DNA from: Methylobacter tundripaludum
GTDB taxonomy: Bacteria > Pseudomonadota > Gammaproteobacteria > Methylococcales > Methylomonadaceae
Direction: 5' to 3'
NCBI RefSeq assembly: GCF_002934365.1
Contig: NZ_PTIY01000003.1
Coordinates: forward strand, 274,754-338,753
Length of the DNA stretch: 64,000 nt
The notes beneath the pieces were generated by a model. That model had not been told where the DNA came from. It ran no database searches and saw nothing but the letters and a program-made list of their open reading frames with translations. This document shows, piece after piece, positions 1 to 7,900 of the stretch (positions within the stretch are counted from its first letter, which is position 1; the number at the start of each line of letters is the position of its first letter). The translations under genes and the position numbers were made by a program.

Positions 1-198
1 CATATAGTCTTGAAATATCCGGCCGCAATCATCGCGTGTCGGCTGCCTGAGCAATTGCTCAAACAAACCTGAAGCCGATTCGCGGGTGCCTGCAATATGC
101 AACGGTATGGGATTTTCGTTAAAGGCATGACTGGCCATGCAAGCCGTCGCCAAACCGATTAAGTTGGTGCTGTGGCCGTATTGGGAAATATCGGGCAT
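1..198 (-). CDS. draT: Probable dinitrogenase reductase ADP-ribosyltransferase (DraT), N-terminus only
   Basis: An ATG at 198 opens a frame that runs off the left edge after 66 codons with no stop. The visible residues include GHSTNLIGL, then FNENPIPLHIAGTRES and a hydrophobic LFEQLL helix. This matches my memory of the start of the DraT family, which ADP-ribosylates the nitrogenase Fe protein when fixed nitrogen appears or energy falls. Type I methanotrophs often fix nitrogen, so the assignment would fit the inferred host. The catalytic region lies outside the window and cannot be checked, so this is a recognition-based call from the N-terminus alone. The gene starts about 335 bp from its neighbour. 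Confidence 0.55.
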   Translation of the reverse strand, partial: MPDISQYGHSTNLIGLATACMASHAFNENPIPLHIAGTRESASGLFEQLLRQPTRDDCGRIFQDYM

Positions 199-328
199 TG
201 GTTAATTAGGGAAAATCTTCTGGCTATGAGCGGGTGAAACAATTTTTGCATCAAATGGTTGGTTTAGCCAGAATGTGTTCGAAAATCGGGCATTTTAAAC
301 GGGGCATTATGGCCTACCTGCGTCACTA

Positions 329-371
329 GGAGTGCAAGCTTTGCTTGCGAAACAGGCGAAGCCTGTACTCC
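329..371. repeat. REP-like double hairpin inside a 335-bp gene-free gap
   Basis: The 43-bp element opens with GGAGT and closes with ACTCC. Inside are two short stems, GCAAGC/GCTTGC and CAGGC/GCCTG, each with a 3-nt loop. This two-stem layout with an outer pair is typical of repetitive extragenic palindromes. The rest of the 199-533 gap shows no ORF or clear promoter. A remnant of a REP-associated transposase lies at 4053-4151, which makes a REP origin plausible. Confidence 0.6.
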
Positions 372-533
372 AATTTACCCCGTCCTAAGTTACCACCGTT
401 CAATACCAAACTTACGGCAACATTTTCGGATTTCATCACAAGCCACACCTAAATCCGGCTCATCGGCTAATAAGCAAAAACAATTGTTTAATATGCCAAG
501 ATACTCACGTTCTCAGCTTTCTTGTGTATTCAG

Positions 534-1028
534 CTAAATATGACGCAAGGAACCATCGTTCATATTAATACTGAAGGCGCGACCGAAACCAATAATGTAT
601 CGCCCATTTTCCGGTCGCAATGCAAACAAATGAAAATCCGGTAACGAGCCCAGCACACTAACAACCTCGCCAAACTTATCCTGCAAGGCCTGTATCCGGT
701 CTGCGTAAATTACATCATCCCGGCTTATTTCCGAGACACTGCAACTTAACACCGCCCGTTCTCGGGCAAAAAGGTTAGGCGATTCGGATTCCGGGCGGAT
801 AAACAATATCGATGCCTGCGGGTTATTCAGCAGATTAACCGTGTGGCAAGCCATCTCGCTGACATAGATATAAAAGACTCCTTCATCGTCCCGCACAAAA
901 GGCGCGTAACTGATGTCTGGAACGCCGTTTGCTGACGCCGTCGAGAGTAATAGCGTTTGCTGCGACGCCATCAGCTCCTGATAACGTTGGGTAATGTCTT
1001 CAAGCTCTTGTTTGCTTATTTCGCTCAT
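534..1028 (-). CDS. HugZ/HutZ-like pyridoxamine 5'-phosphate oxidase-fold protein
   Basis: The 164-residue protein has the split-barrel flavin/haem-binding fold pattern. An early strand reads LLLSTAS, then come a DISYAPFV strand and PQASILFI, and the C-terminus has FHLFALRPENGRYIIGFG followed by AFSI. The F-x-L-F-x-L-x-P...GR-x-x-x-GFG tail is typical of the HugZ/HutZ branch, whose studied members bind or degrade haem in the cytoplasm. Length fits the short form without an extra C-terminal domain. The start has a good Shine-Dalgarno (GGAG, 7 nt upstream). No haem uptake genes are nearby, so haem as substrate is family knowledge only. Another flavin-linked reaction is possible. Confidence 0.75.
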   Translation of the reverse strand: MSEISKQELEDITQRYQELMASQQTLLLSTASANGVPDISYAPFVRDDEGVFYIYVSEMACHTVNLLNNPQASILFIRPESESPNLFARERAVLSCSVSEISRDDVIYADRIQALQDKFGEVVSVLGSLPDFHLFALRPENGRYIIGFGRAFSINMNDGSLRHI

Positions 1029-1239
1029 TGGTAATCTCCGGCAAGCGCGGTACTAGCTCCCAAGCTGGAGAGAGTGTGAACCAGCGAATTGTATGGAATA
1101 TGAACAACGACAGTTTTTCAAGCGAGGCGGAAATTAGCAATCATCGCACACGCACAGCGTACCGAAGTTGCGGTGAATTGCCTATCGGCGAATCATCCCT
1201 ACAGAGTTAATCAGTCTTACAGCGTTAGTTCCGAGAATA

Positions 1240-1539
1240 TCAAACCGTTTGCGTGTCGCTATCTTCAAAGCTGATATAAATTTTTTTACCGATAGCGGCG
1301 GCGGCTTTGGTCAGCGTTGCCAAGGTAACGGAATGGCAATTAGGATCGAGTAATCTATCCAATTGAGCGCGGCTGGTTTTCATGCGTTTAGCCATTTCAC
1401 TTTTGCTGATATGCGTTTCAGCCATCGCCTGCGCAATCATGCAGGCAATCACTTTTTTTATTGCCGCTGCTTCCACCTCTTCAAAAATACCTTGTTCCTG
1501 AAGAAAATCATTAAAGTCAGAGCCAATATGTTGGTTCAT
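1240..1539 (-). CDS. HigA-like XRE-family antitoxin
   Basis: The 99-residue protein has a helix-turn-helix in its middle: SKSEMAKRMKTSRAQLDRLL, then the conserved downstream pattern VTLATLTKAAAAIGKK. This is the XRE/HigA type that binds DNA and neutralises a RelE-like partner. Its ATG overlaps the stop of the upstream toxin gene by 4 nt (ATGA), so the two are translationally coupled in the toxin-first order typical of higBA. Autoregulation of the shared promoter is expected from the family. The acidic N-terminal 30 residues are probably the toxin-binding part, but that is inference. Confidence 0.82.
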   Translation of the reverse strand: MNQHIGSDFNDFLQEQGIFEEVEAAAIKKVIACMIAQAMAETHISKSEMAKRMKTSRAQLDRLLDPNCHSVTLATLTKAAAAIGKKIYISFEDSDTQTV

Positions 1540-1916
1540 TTCGTACCCCTCAATATTTTTAATCTACCCTTGGCAAGCTCTAGTTCCTGCTTCGGTGTTT
1601 TTTGGGTTTTCTTGATAAACCCATGCAGAAGCACCAGCGATTCACCCTCGACCACAAACAATACACGAGCAATTCGGTTTGCCAGTTTTGTGCGAACTTC
1701 CCAAATGTCGCCATCAATATGACCTACCAAGGGCAAACCCAACGGCCAACCATATTGAGCAGCTTTAATGTCTTCACCTATAGCTTTTCTTTCATCTTCC
1801 GGTAAAGACTTAAGCCAATCACGAACAGGCTCAGACCTGGAAGCTTCTTGCTGGAAAAACTTAACCGAAAGTTTTGGGCTGCTCTTGATTGCTTCAGCTA
1901 GTTGTTTGTGTATCAT
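1536..1916 (-). CDS. HigB-like toxin (Gp49/DUF891, RelE superfamily)
   Basis: The protein carries the DUF891 signature: SEPVRDWLKSLPEDERKAIG, a PLVGHIDGDIWEVRTKL strand, then IARVLFVVEGESLVLLHGF-KKTQKTP and a C-terminal helix. RelE-fold proteins of this kind usually cleave mRNA on the ribosome. A longer frame could start at 1952, but an AGGAG sits about 10 nt before the ATG at 1916, so 126 residues is preferred. The antitoxin follows with a 4-nt overlap. The upstream (minus-strand) promoter region is occupied by the 30-bp tandem repeats, which begin 49 bp before this start. Confidence 0.82.
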   Translation of the reverse strand: MIHKQLAEAIKSSPKLSVKFFQQEASRSEPVRDWLKSLPEDERKAIGEDIKAAQYGWPLGLPLVGHIDGDIWEVRTKLANRIARVLFVVEGESLVLLHGFIKKTQKTPKQELELAKGRLKILRGTK

Positions 1917-1964
1917 TTCTGGTGCACTCCTATGGAATTGTACATGAAACATTCTGAATAAGAT

Positions 1965-2202
1965 AATCTTTCTGTAGTTAGTATTTAAGTAAACAATCTT
2001 TCTATAAATAGCATTTAAGTAAACAATCTTTCTGTAGTTAGTATTTAAGCAAACAATCTTTCTATAGATAGTATTTAAGTAAACAATCTTTCTATAGATA
2101 GAATTTAAGTAAACGATCTTTCTATAGATAGCACTTAAGTAAACAATATTTCTGTAGATAGTGCTTAAGCAAACAATCTTTCATAGTTAGTATATTAATG
2201 AG
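1965..2202. repeat. Seven-plus copies of a 30-bp AT-rich tandem repeat
   Basis: Units begin at 1965, 1995, 2025, 2055, 2085, 2115 and 2145, and a degenerate eighth begins at 2175. Each unit has the form AATCTTTCTRTAGWTAG followed by NATTTAAGTAAAC, with 1-4 changes between copies. There are no spacers. The array sits directly upstream of the HigBA-like operon and is followed to about 2400 by very AT-rich DNA without genes. The 30-bp period is close to three helical turns, so each unit faces the same side of the helix. Confidence 0.92.
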
Positions 2203-2396
2203 TAATATTTATACAGGAAAAAAAGATACATTAGATTATTCTCTATAAGTAGAATGTATATTAGACAGTCATCACAAATAGACAATATATAGATGCATAT
2301 ATAGATAAAAATACATTGAAAACGCCTTTTTCAATAAATACAACAAATTGATTTATATAATAAAATTAAATTTGTTATAAATTTTTATAATTAAGC

Positions 2397-2426
2397 TTGC
2401 TGCAACAGCACTGCCTCTACTATACT
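2397..2426 (+). promoter_or_regulatory. Predicted sigma-70 promoter for the small membrane protein/toxin pair
   Basis: A TATACT -10 box at 2421-2426 is preceded, 18 bp upstream, by a weak -35 TTGCTG at 2397-2402. It lies 35 bp before the GTG start at 2462 and is the best promoter in the AT-rich gap. Confidence 0.5.
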
Positions 2427-2461
2427 CGCCGGAAATATTATAAACAACTGGATAAAAAATC

Positions 2462-2677
2462 GTGATTGATAAAAATATTACCGCAATAATTTCTTATTTA
2501 GCGAAAGATCCTCTTATCTTTGCTCTGGTTATTCCTGCGCTGCTAATATACGGAGGTATTCAGTTCGTAAACGCCGGTATATCGGCACAGGTATTTTTCG
2601 TCATTATTAGTATATTTGCGGTTATCCTTGCGAGGTGGATTATCAATCTGATTATTACGAATGGAATTAACCGATGA
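2462..2677 (+). CDS. Small two-helix membrane protein coupled to a toxin gene
   Basis: This 71-residue frame starts with GTG. It encodes two strong hydrophobic segments at about residues 18-36 (LIFALVIPALLIYGGIQF) and 43-66 (VFFVIISIFAVILARWIINL), joined by a short loop. The last codon and stop overlap the start of the next gene in an ATGA junction, so the two are co-translated. No family is recognised. Its role could be a membrane partner of the toxin module, or simply a hypothetical gene caught in the same transcript. The tight overlap argues that it is translated. Confidence 0.55.
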   Translation: MIDKNITAIISYLAKDPLIFALVIPALLIYGGIQFVNAGISAQVFFVIISIFAVILARWIINLIITNGINR

Positions 2678-3021
2678 AAAAGTCGAAGAAATTCGCCTTT
2701 GTAAACGATGCGGCCGAAAGAGAATATAAAGATCTACCCGATAAAATTCAGGATGAGTTTGGTAAAGATTTAAGACGGATTCAATTTGACGAAGAGCCAA
2801 AATTACCAATCACCCATTTGGATAGTATTGGAGCTGGCGTTATTGAATTGAGAAAAAACGGTAGCCCGGCTTTTCGTTGTATCTATGTGGCAAAGTATCA
2901 GGATGCGGTTGTTGTGCTACATGCTTTTGCCAAAACCACGAACGGCGTTGATCGGCAAGCCATGAACGTGGCCGAGCAACGATTAAAAGAGTTGCTGGCA
3001 GAGCTAAAGAAAATTCACTGA
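2674..3021 (+). CDS. RelE/HigB-like toxin of a convergent toxin-antitoxin locus
   Basis: The 115-residue protein has the RelE-superfamily DUF891 layout: a basic start, a helix (DLPDKIQDEFGKDLRRIQ), IGAGVIELRKNG, the strand FRCIYVAKYQDAVVVLHAF and a KTTNG turn before a C-terminal amphipathic helix. Members cleave mRNA. It starts within the stop of the 71-residue membrane gene (ATGA). The partner antitoxin is on the opposite strand and meets it tail to tail with a 7-bp overlap at 3015-3021. This is unusual, because such pairs are normally co-directional. Confidence 0.78.
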   Translation: MKKSKKFAFVNDAAEREYKDLPDKIQDEFGKDLRRIQFDEEPKLPITHLDSIGAGVIELRKNGSPAFRCIYVAKYQDAVVVLHAFAKTTNGVDRQAMNVAEQRLKELLAELKKIH

Positions 3022-3329
3022 GTCGTTTTAGCTTTTATAACCATAGTGGCTTGTTGCAATGATGGCATAGACCAGCTTACCTGAAAGCCGAGCTTATCGA
3101 GCATATCGAATAAAGCATCGATGGTGAATTTTTCAATTTTGGCGTTTACCAAATCGGATATGCGCGATTGCTTGACGCCAAGCTGTTCAGCCGCCTGCGC
3201 CTGCGTCCATTGTTTGCTCTCGATTAAACGGCTGAGCATGATAGATAAATCCATTTTCATGACCATTTTGCTTGCCGTTTCCGCATCGTGATTAACGTGA
3301 AACGGGCTGTCATAAAATTTTAATGCCAT
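3015..3329 (-). CDS. XRE-family antitoxin, convergent to its presumed toxin
   Basis: The central helix-turn-helix reads WTQAQAAEQLGVKQSRISDL, followed by KFTIDALFDMLDKLGFQVSW, the standard HigA-type pattern. The frame can begin at a TTG at 3335. The ATG at 3329 is preferred, giving 104 residues, although neither has a strong Shine-Dalgarno. The gene is transcribed towards the toxin at 2674-3021 and shares its last 7 bp with the toxin end. Antitoxin and toxin are therefore expressed from separate promoters, and the mRNA tails can pair. Partnership is inferred from family and adjacency. Confidence 0.75.
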   Translation of the reverse strand: MALKFYDSPFHVNHDAETASKMVMKMDLSIMLSRLIESKQWTQAQAAEQLGVKQSRISDLVNAKIEKFTIDALFDMLDKLGFQVSWSMPSLQQATMVIKAKTTQ

Positions 3330-3335
3330 GATCAA

Positions 3336-3665
3336 TGTCCGGTAGTGGCTAAGAATCTGTGTTTTAATTATATATAATTTTAGATAATTGCGTTTAAGTG
3401 ATTAGCTCTGTAGGCCGAAATAAGCCGGTTCGAGCGATAGCGAGAACAGGCGTTTCCGGCAAACACCACCCAAACTGAGCAATCTCCTGTGGTGATACTT
3501 GCCGTCTGTTTCGGTATCGCCATCCATGGCTTCTCGGTAATTGCTCCGTGCATTGCTCTACCTCCTGCATCCTTGCAGTCGTGGATCCCGGCAATCCCTG
3601 CCGGGATGACGTGCTTTAAAATACTTGTGCATAACGATGAGGGCAACGCGTGGGAACGAGACAAA
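3336..3665. other. 330-bp gap with repeat remnants, no gene
   Basis: Short frames here lack recognisable domains. The gap holds one copy of the 46-bp dispersed repeat (3531-3578). It also has a short palindrome near 3589-3607 (CCCGGCA/TGCCGGG around ATCCC, no T-run). It looks like degenerated intergenic or mobile DNA. Confidence 0.5.
3531..3578 (+). repeat. Dispersed ~46-bp repeat, copy 1
   Basis: It begins TTCTCGGTAATTGCTCC and ends CTGCATCCTTGCAG, with GCATTGCTCTACCTCC in the middle. It matches the inverted copy at 3979-4024 and the direct copy at 44884-44929 with a few differences. No coding function is visible. Confidence 0.75.
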
Positions 3666-3977
3666 TCAATCCACCGGAAATATCAAATAATCCGTCCACT
3701 TAACTTCGCCGCCCGCTTGGTCGGGGCTGGGCAGCATTGCCACATTCCAGCCGCCCAAGGCTTTGACCAGCTGCACCGAGGCTGACATCCGGTTGCTGTG
3801 CAGCTGCACGGCGGTCTGCCGATTGGACAAGGCCGTCGTCTGCGCTGTCATCACATTCAGGTAACTGACGGCTCCCGCCTTATACTGATTAATCATCAGC
3901 GCCAGCGCCTGATTGGCTGCGGCGACCGCTTTATCCTGCACCTGCGTCTCTTCGTCCAGCGCGTAGGATGGGTACGA
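3666..3977 (-). pseudogene. C-terminal fragment of a NodT/TolC-family efflux outer-membrane lipoprotein
   Basis: The fragment of about 100 residues carries the end of an RND-type outer-membrane factor: AVAAANQALALMINQYKAGAVSYL, NVMTAQTTALSNRQTAVQL, then SASVQLVKALGGWN and a short tail ending in FPVD. This is the last periplasmic helix pair, which normally follows about 350 residues of barrel and helices. Those are absent. The frame enters from the 46-bp repeat (3979-4024) and a transposase remnant. The gene was therefore truncated by an insertion or deletion, and no lipobox or start belongs to it. No efflux pump genes remain nearby. Confidence 0.8.
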
Positions 3978-3978
3978 C

Positions 3979-4024
3979 TGGATGGATGCAGGAGGTAGAG
4001 CAACGCAGGAGCAGTTGCCGAGAG
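3979..4024 (-). repeat. Dispersed ~46-bp repeat, copy 2, at the pseudogene junction
   Basis: Read on the minus strand, this is CTCTCGGCAACTGCTCC then GCGTTGCTCTACCTCC and TGCATCCATCCAG. It lies exactly between the efflux-protein tail and the transposase tail. Confidence 0.75.
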
Positions 4025-4052
4025 CGGTAGCGAAACCCATCAACTTCAAATC

Positions 4053-4151
4053 AGATCCGAACTCACAATTGCCAATCCCTGCCCAATCCACGGGCAATAT
4101 ACCCAAACGAACATACTGGCAAAAAGATGAATACGGCCAATCGGACACATT
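4053..4151 (-). pseudogene. C-terminal remnant of a REP-associated tyrosine transposase (RAYT, Y1 family)
   Basis: Thirty-odd residues read NVSDWPYSSFCQYVRLGI then LPVDWAG...EFG. The WPYSSF-x-x-Y/F-V-x-x-G-x-x-P-x-DW pattern is the characteristic end of RAYT proteins, single-strand transposases linked to REP palindromes. A TAG precedes the first residue, and no HUH or catalytic Tyr region is seen upstream, so only the tail survives. It is fused in frame, across the dispersed repeat, to the efflux-protein tail at 3666-3977. Confidence 0.65.
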
Positions 4152-4180
4152 CTAGCCAGTAGGAACTGCCGTATAAATAA

Positions 4181-4423
4181 TCAAGAAAAGAGCCGTTTCA
4201 ACAATTCATCTCGCGTAAGCTTGAAGTGCGATTCGATACCGCTAAAAATCGAAGCCAATGTACCGATTTTTAAAGGATTATGAACCGGAATAGTTAGGTG
4301 ATGCTCGCCGTTCTCAAAAGTTGTCAGGCGAATGTGGCTTCCGGTCTGGCGGGTGATTTGGTATCCGAGTCCGGCAAGCGCTTTTGCAAGCTGGATTCCA
4401 TTAATGTCGCGGGGGAGTTTCAA
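4181..4423 (-). CDS. hicA: HicA-type mRNA interferase toxin
   Basis: The 80-residue YcfA/HicA protein has the small dsRNA-binding-like fold. It shows an N-terminal helix (GIQLAKALAGLGY), then QTGSHIRL with the catalytic His of the family (GSH), HHLTIPVHNPLKIGTL and a C-terminal helix (TRDELLKRL). HicA cleaves mRNA independently of the stop codon context. Its ATG overlaps the stop of hicB by 4 nt. The order is antitoxin first, the reverse of the most common hicAB layout. Length is at the upper end for the family. Confidence 0.85.
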   Translation of the reverse strand: MKLPRDINGIQLAKALAGLGYQITRQTGSHIRLTTFENGEHHLTIPVHNPLKIGTLASIFSGIESHFKLTRDELLKRLFS

Positions 4424-4626
4424 ACTGCGATGACTTCTTCGCGAACGAAATGCAGGCGGATCATCTTGGGTTTTTTGTCTTCATCAAAATGGCAGCGAAC
4501 CGCATCTTGGACATTGGCATGGAGTTCTTCAAGATTGTCCGCGTCTGTATAAATCGATTCGCCGAGCGCCTTGGCCGTATAACCGCCTTCCGGGGCATCT
4601 TCTACAATAAAGAAAATTTCGTTCAT
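4420..4626 (-). CDS. hicB: HicB-like antitoxin (short form)
   Basis: The product is 68 residues from the ATG at 4626. That ATG has a strong AAAGGAG 5-6 nt before it, so a longer frame from 4674 is rejected. The sequence FFIVEDAPEGGYTAKALG followed by SIYTDADNLEELHANVQDAV is the partial RNase H-like fold of HicB proteins. No C-terminal ribbon-helix-helix or HTH is present, so DNA binding, if any, would need another mode. It is directly upstream of and overlaps hicA. Confidence 0.8.
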   Translation of the reverse strand: MNEIFFIVEDAPEGGYTAKALGESIYTDADNLEELHANVQDAVRCHFDEDKKPKMIRLHFVREEVIAV

Positions 4627-4648
4627 ATCTGCTCCTTTGTCTGCTACG

Positions 4649-4665
4649 GATACTAACAAAGTATC
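4649..4665. promoter_or_regulatory. Candidate hicBA operator
   Basis: The inverted repeat GATAC-N7-GTATC lies 23-39 bp upstream of the hicB start and overlaps a TTAGTAT sequence that could be the minus-strand -10. This is a plausible autoregulatory site, seen only as a short palindrome. Confidence 0.35.
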
Positions 4666-4789
4666 GGTAATCATGCAAAAACCAACAAAAATCGCAATTT
4701 CATTCAGGACATTTGGAGCCGCGACTTCAGTCGCGGCGATGACCGTTATCTTCTCCGCCTATGTATGAATTAACCTAGAAAAATCAGTT

Positions 4790-4851
4790 GAGCATTCCAA
4801 ACCCCGTTCGCCCTGAGCCCAGTCGAAGGGTGAGCGGGGTTTGGAATGCTC
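4790..4851. repeat. Long palindromic hairpin, 17-bp perfect stem
   Basis: GAGCATTCCAAACCCCG at 4790-4806 is perfectly inverted at 4835-4851. The 28-nt loop contains GCCCTGAGCCC and GTCGAAGGG, a motif common in dispersed genomic repeats. It sits in the 325-bp gap between hicB and sbcC. Confidence 0.85.
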
Positions 4852-4867
4852 ACCAAATGGGTGGAGC

Positions 4868-4938
4868 GTGAAATCCGCTCATGCTTCGACAAGGCTCTCC
4901 TGAGTGTAGCCGAAGGGCTCAGCACGAACGGATTTCAC
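4868..4938. repeat. Second palindromic element of the same repeat type
   Basis: Outer arms GTGAAATCCG (4868-4877) and CGGATTTCAC (4929-4938) enclose CTTCGACAAGGCTC and GCCGAAGGGCTCAGC. The core relates to that of the element at 4790-4851, but the arms differ. It ends about 60 bp after the sbcC stop on the minus strand, so it could also act as a terminator. Confidence 0.75.
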
Positions 4939-4999
4939 TTGTTCCAACTGATTTTGTTAGGATTAACTCAATCCATCACACCACTTGCGAGTGTGCATT

Positions 5000-7900
5000 T
5001 CAATACCCCCCAACAATAAAAACACTACTCCGCCCCCCGCCCTGCTTTTCAACCACCACCTTCGCCCCAATCCGCTCCACCAAAATCGGCACATGCGAGA
5101 TAACACCGACTTTCCTGCCCAAGGCTTGCAGGGTGTCCAGGCTGGCAATAGCGATGTCCAGCGTTTCCGGGTCCAGGCTGCCGAAACCTTCGTCGATAAA
5201 CAGCGATTCGACCTGGGTTTTATTCGATGACAGCGACGCCAAGCCCAAGGCAAGCGCCAGCGACACCAGAAAGCTTTCGCCGCCGGACAGGCTGTGTACG
5301 CTGCGCACGTCGTCGGCCATGTCGCGGTCGATGATTTGCAGCTCCAGGTCGCTGCCCGGTACGCGTTGCAGGGCGTAGCGTTTGGCGAAGTCTTCAAGAT
5401 GCTGGTTGCTGTGCGCCAGCAACGCTTCCAGGGTCAGGCTTTGGGCAAAGGTACGGAACTTGGCGCCGTTTTTCGAGCCGATTAAGTCATTCAGGCTCTC
5501 CCATTGCTCCCAGCGGTTTTGTTGGCTGTCCAGTTCCGCTTTTAAAACATGCCCGGTTTCGATTTTTTTATCGTCTTCCCGCAGCAATATGACTTGCTCT
5601 TCTTTTTGGCTATGCGCGATCTGTCTTTGCTGTTGCAATTCGGCCAAGAGTTTATTGGCGTCTTCTTCAACTATTTCGACAGCGTGGCTTTTGTGCTTAA
5701 CGCAATCGTCGATTTTAACTTTTAATAAGGCCGCAGACTCTTGCAAAGCGCGCTCCAGCACTGCCATTTGGTTTTTCCGTTCAGATAGCCAGTGCTCGTC
5801 TTTTTCCAGTAGTCGGCTTAGTTGGTCAAGATCGATGGCCTGCTTTTCCAGCGACAGGTTCAACTCAGTTAGAGCTTTTTCCAGGTTGCTGTAGCGCCTG
5901 CCGGTCTCGGCTTGCCAATGCTGCTGATTTTGCTTATGGGCTGCCAACTCCGTTTCCGCTTGGTTAACTGTATTAACGGCCAGCAGGTGGCCAGCTCTTG
6001 CGGTCTGTACGTTTTGGTTAATAGTTTGCTGATAAATGTCGGCAGTCGCATTGGGCAATACCGCCTCGCGCTCGACCGATAATTTTTGCTGTTCATCCGT
6101 CCGGGCCTTTAACTCGGCCTGTTTAATTCCGTGTTGGTGCAGGCATTGTTTTAGCGATTGCCCGGCAAGCTTTTCATCATTGTTGATTTTTTCCAGGGAT
6201 TTTTCGGCGGCGTCAATCTGACCTTCGGTGCGCTGGAATTGTTGCGCTATTGCCGCGCAATCCTGCCTGAACTCTACTGTAGAAGCCTGCAAGCGAAATT
6301 GCCAATTTTCCAAATGTTGGAAGGGTATCGCCAGTAACTCGACAATCGCTTTCAGTTGCTTTTCCAACTCCAGAATTCCGGCTGAGACATGTTCCAGCTC
6401 GGCTTTATTTTTGGCGTACTGCTTATCCAGCACGACGTGTTGGTCAGCTAAGCTATCTTTGTTCAGCTTGGCCGCATCGAATAAATCCTGTGCCGCTTTA
6501 AGCTGCTTTTGTAATTCCAGAGCCGATTTTTCCTGCTGCTTGATTAACGCCAATGCGGAATTGATCTGTTCGCCGTGGTTTTTAAGTACAGGCAAAAGCT
6601 GAACATCGGTGACAGCAAAATCGACCTTATCGTCCATAGTCAAAGCGGCCCAATCGTTGCCGCATTGAATCAATGTTGTCTGCGCCTCCGCCAGCTTGTC
6701 TGCCAGCGCTGTTTGTTGCTCCTTGCCTTGGCTGGCGCTTTTGGTCAGTTCGGCGACAGTTTTAATCAGCGTTTCATTTTGATTTTCCAGTTCGGCGACT
6801 CGTGCTGCCTGCGCTGCGGCATGTTCATTGCCGATGCCGGCATGTTCTTTCCACGGATGTTCAAGCGCTCCGCAAACCGGGCACGGCTGACCATCTTGTA
6901 ACAAAGCACGGAATTGCTCGGCGTTTTTATGCGTTGCCGCTTGTATCAGTTCCAAGGCTTTTTTGGCTTCAGTTAGAGCGACACCATTAGCCATCTGTTG
7001 CTGACTTAAGATTTGCAGTTGCCGCGTATTATCATTAATCGCTTGCTCGGTAGCGGCCAACTTATCCGTGTCCTGTTTGATACCCTGTTGCAAAGCCTGT
7101 GCATTATTTGCCAGACTCAATGCCAGGTTGGCCTGCTCGCGCTTGATTTCAAGCTCGTCTTTAGACCGATGCAGGTCTTCAAGAGATTTTTGGCTGTCCT
7201 GTGTTTTCAGTTGCGCCAGTGCCTGTTGATGCAGTTCCAGTTTTTTGTGAGCGTCATCAATCGCCTGTTTTAATTCCGCCAAACTAAGCTCATCCTTGGT
7301 AACCGCCAGCCGCAGCTGTTCAGAATTATGTTCGGCATCTGCTTTTCGAGTATTCACTGTCTGGTAGCGTTCCAGCTCGGCATCCCATCGGCTCCATTCT
7401 GTTGCAATGGGTTTGATCGCCTGATTTTGTTCCAGCCAGATAGCAAGCTGTTGCAGTGCGGTAGCTTGTTCGGCTTGTTGAATTAATAAGGATTGATGGT
7501 CTTTTTCGGCGCTGTCCAACGCTTTAAGCAATTGGCTTTCTTCAGCAGCCAAAGCACCGACAGCCTGCCGGATCACATCGATGCGGGTATCCAAAGCCCG
7601 CGCTTTAATTAATAGTGGTTGCGCCTGCTGTTGCCGCTGTTCGGCTTCAGCTAATGCTTCTGCCTGTGCGGCTAACTGTTCCTTTGCGCTTTGCAGTTTT
7701 ATTTCAGCGGTTATTTGCTGATTGCCGCTGTCTTTAAGTTTCTGTTCGGCATCGCGGTGTTCGATGTTTGCGGTTTGGTAATGGCTTAACAGCGGTCTTA
7801 ACGGCTGCGCGGCTTCGACTTGCCGTATCAGCTGACGATCGGCTTCGGCCGCATCCCACGCCTGTTGACTACCGGCAAGATTGTCACGCGCATCCTGTTC

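Noticed and set aside
1028..1210. 60-residue plus-strand ORF
   Set aside because: Its start overlaps the HugZ-like gene start region and its composition is non-coding-like.
1965..2202. CRISPR array
   Set aside because: The 30-bp units abut with no spacers, and no cas genes are present.
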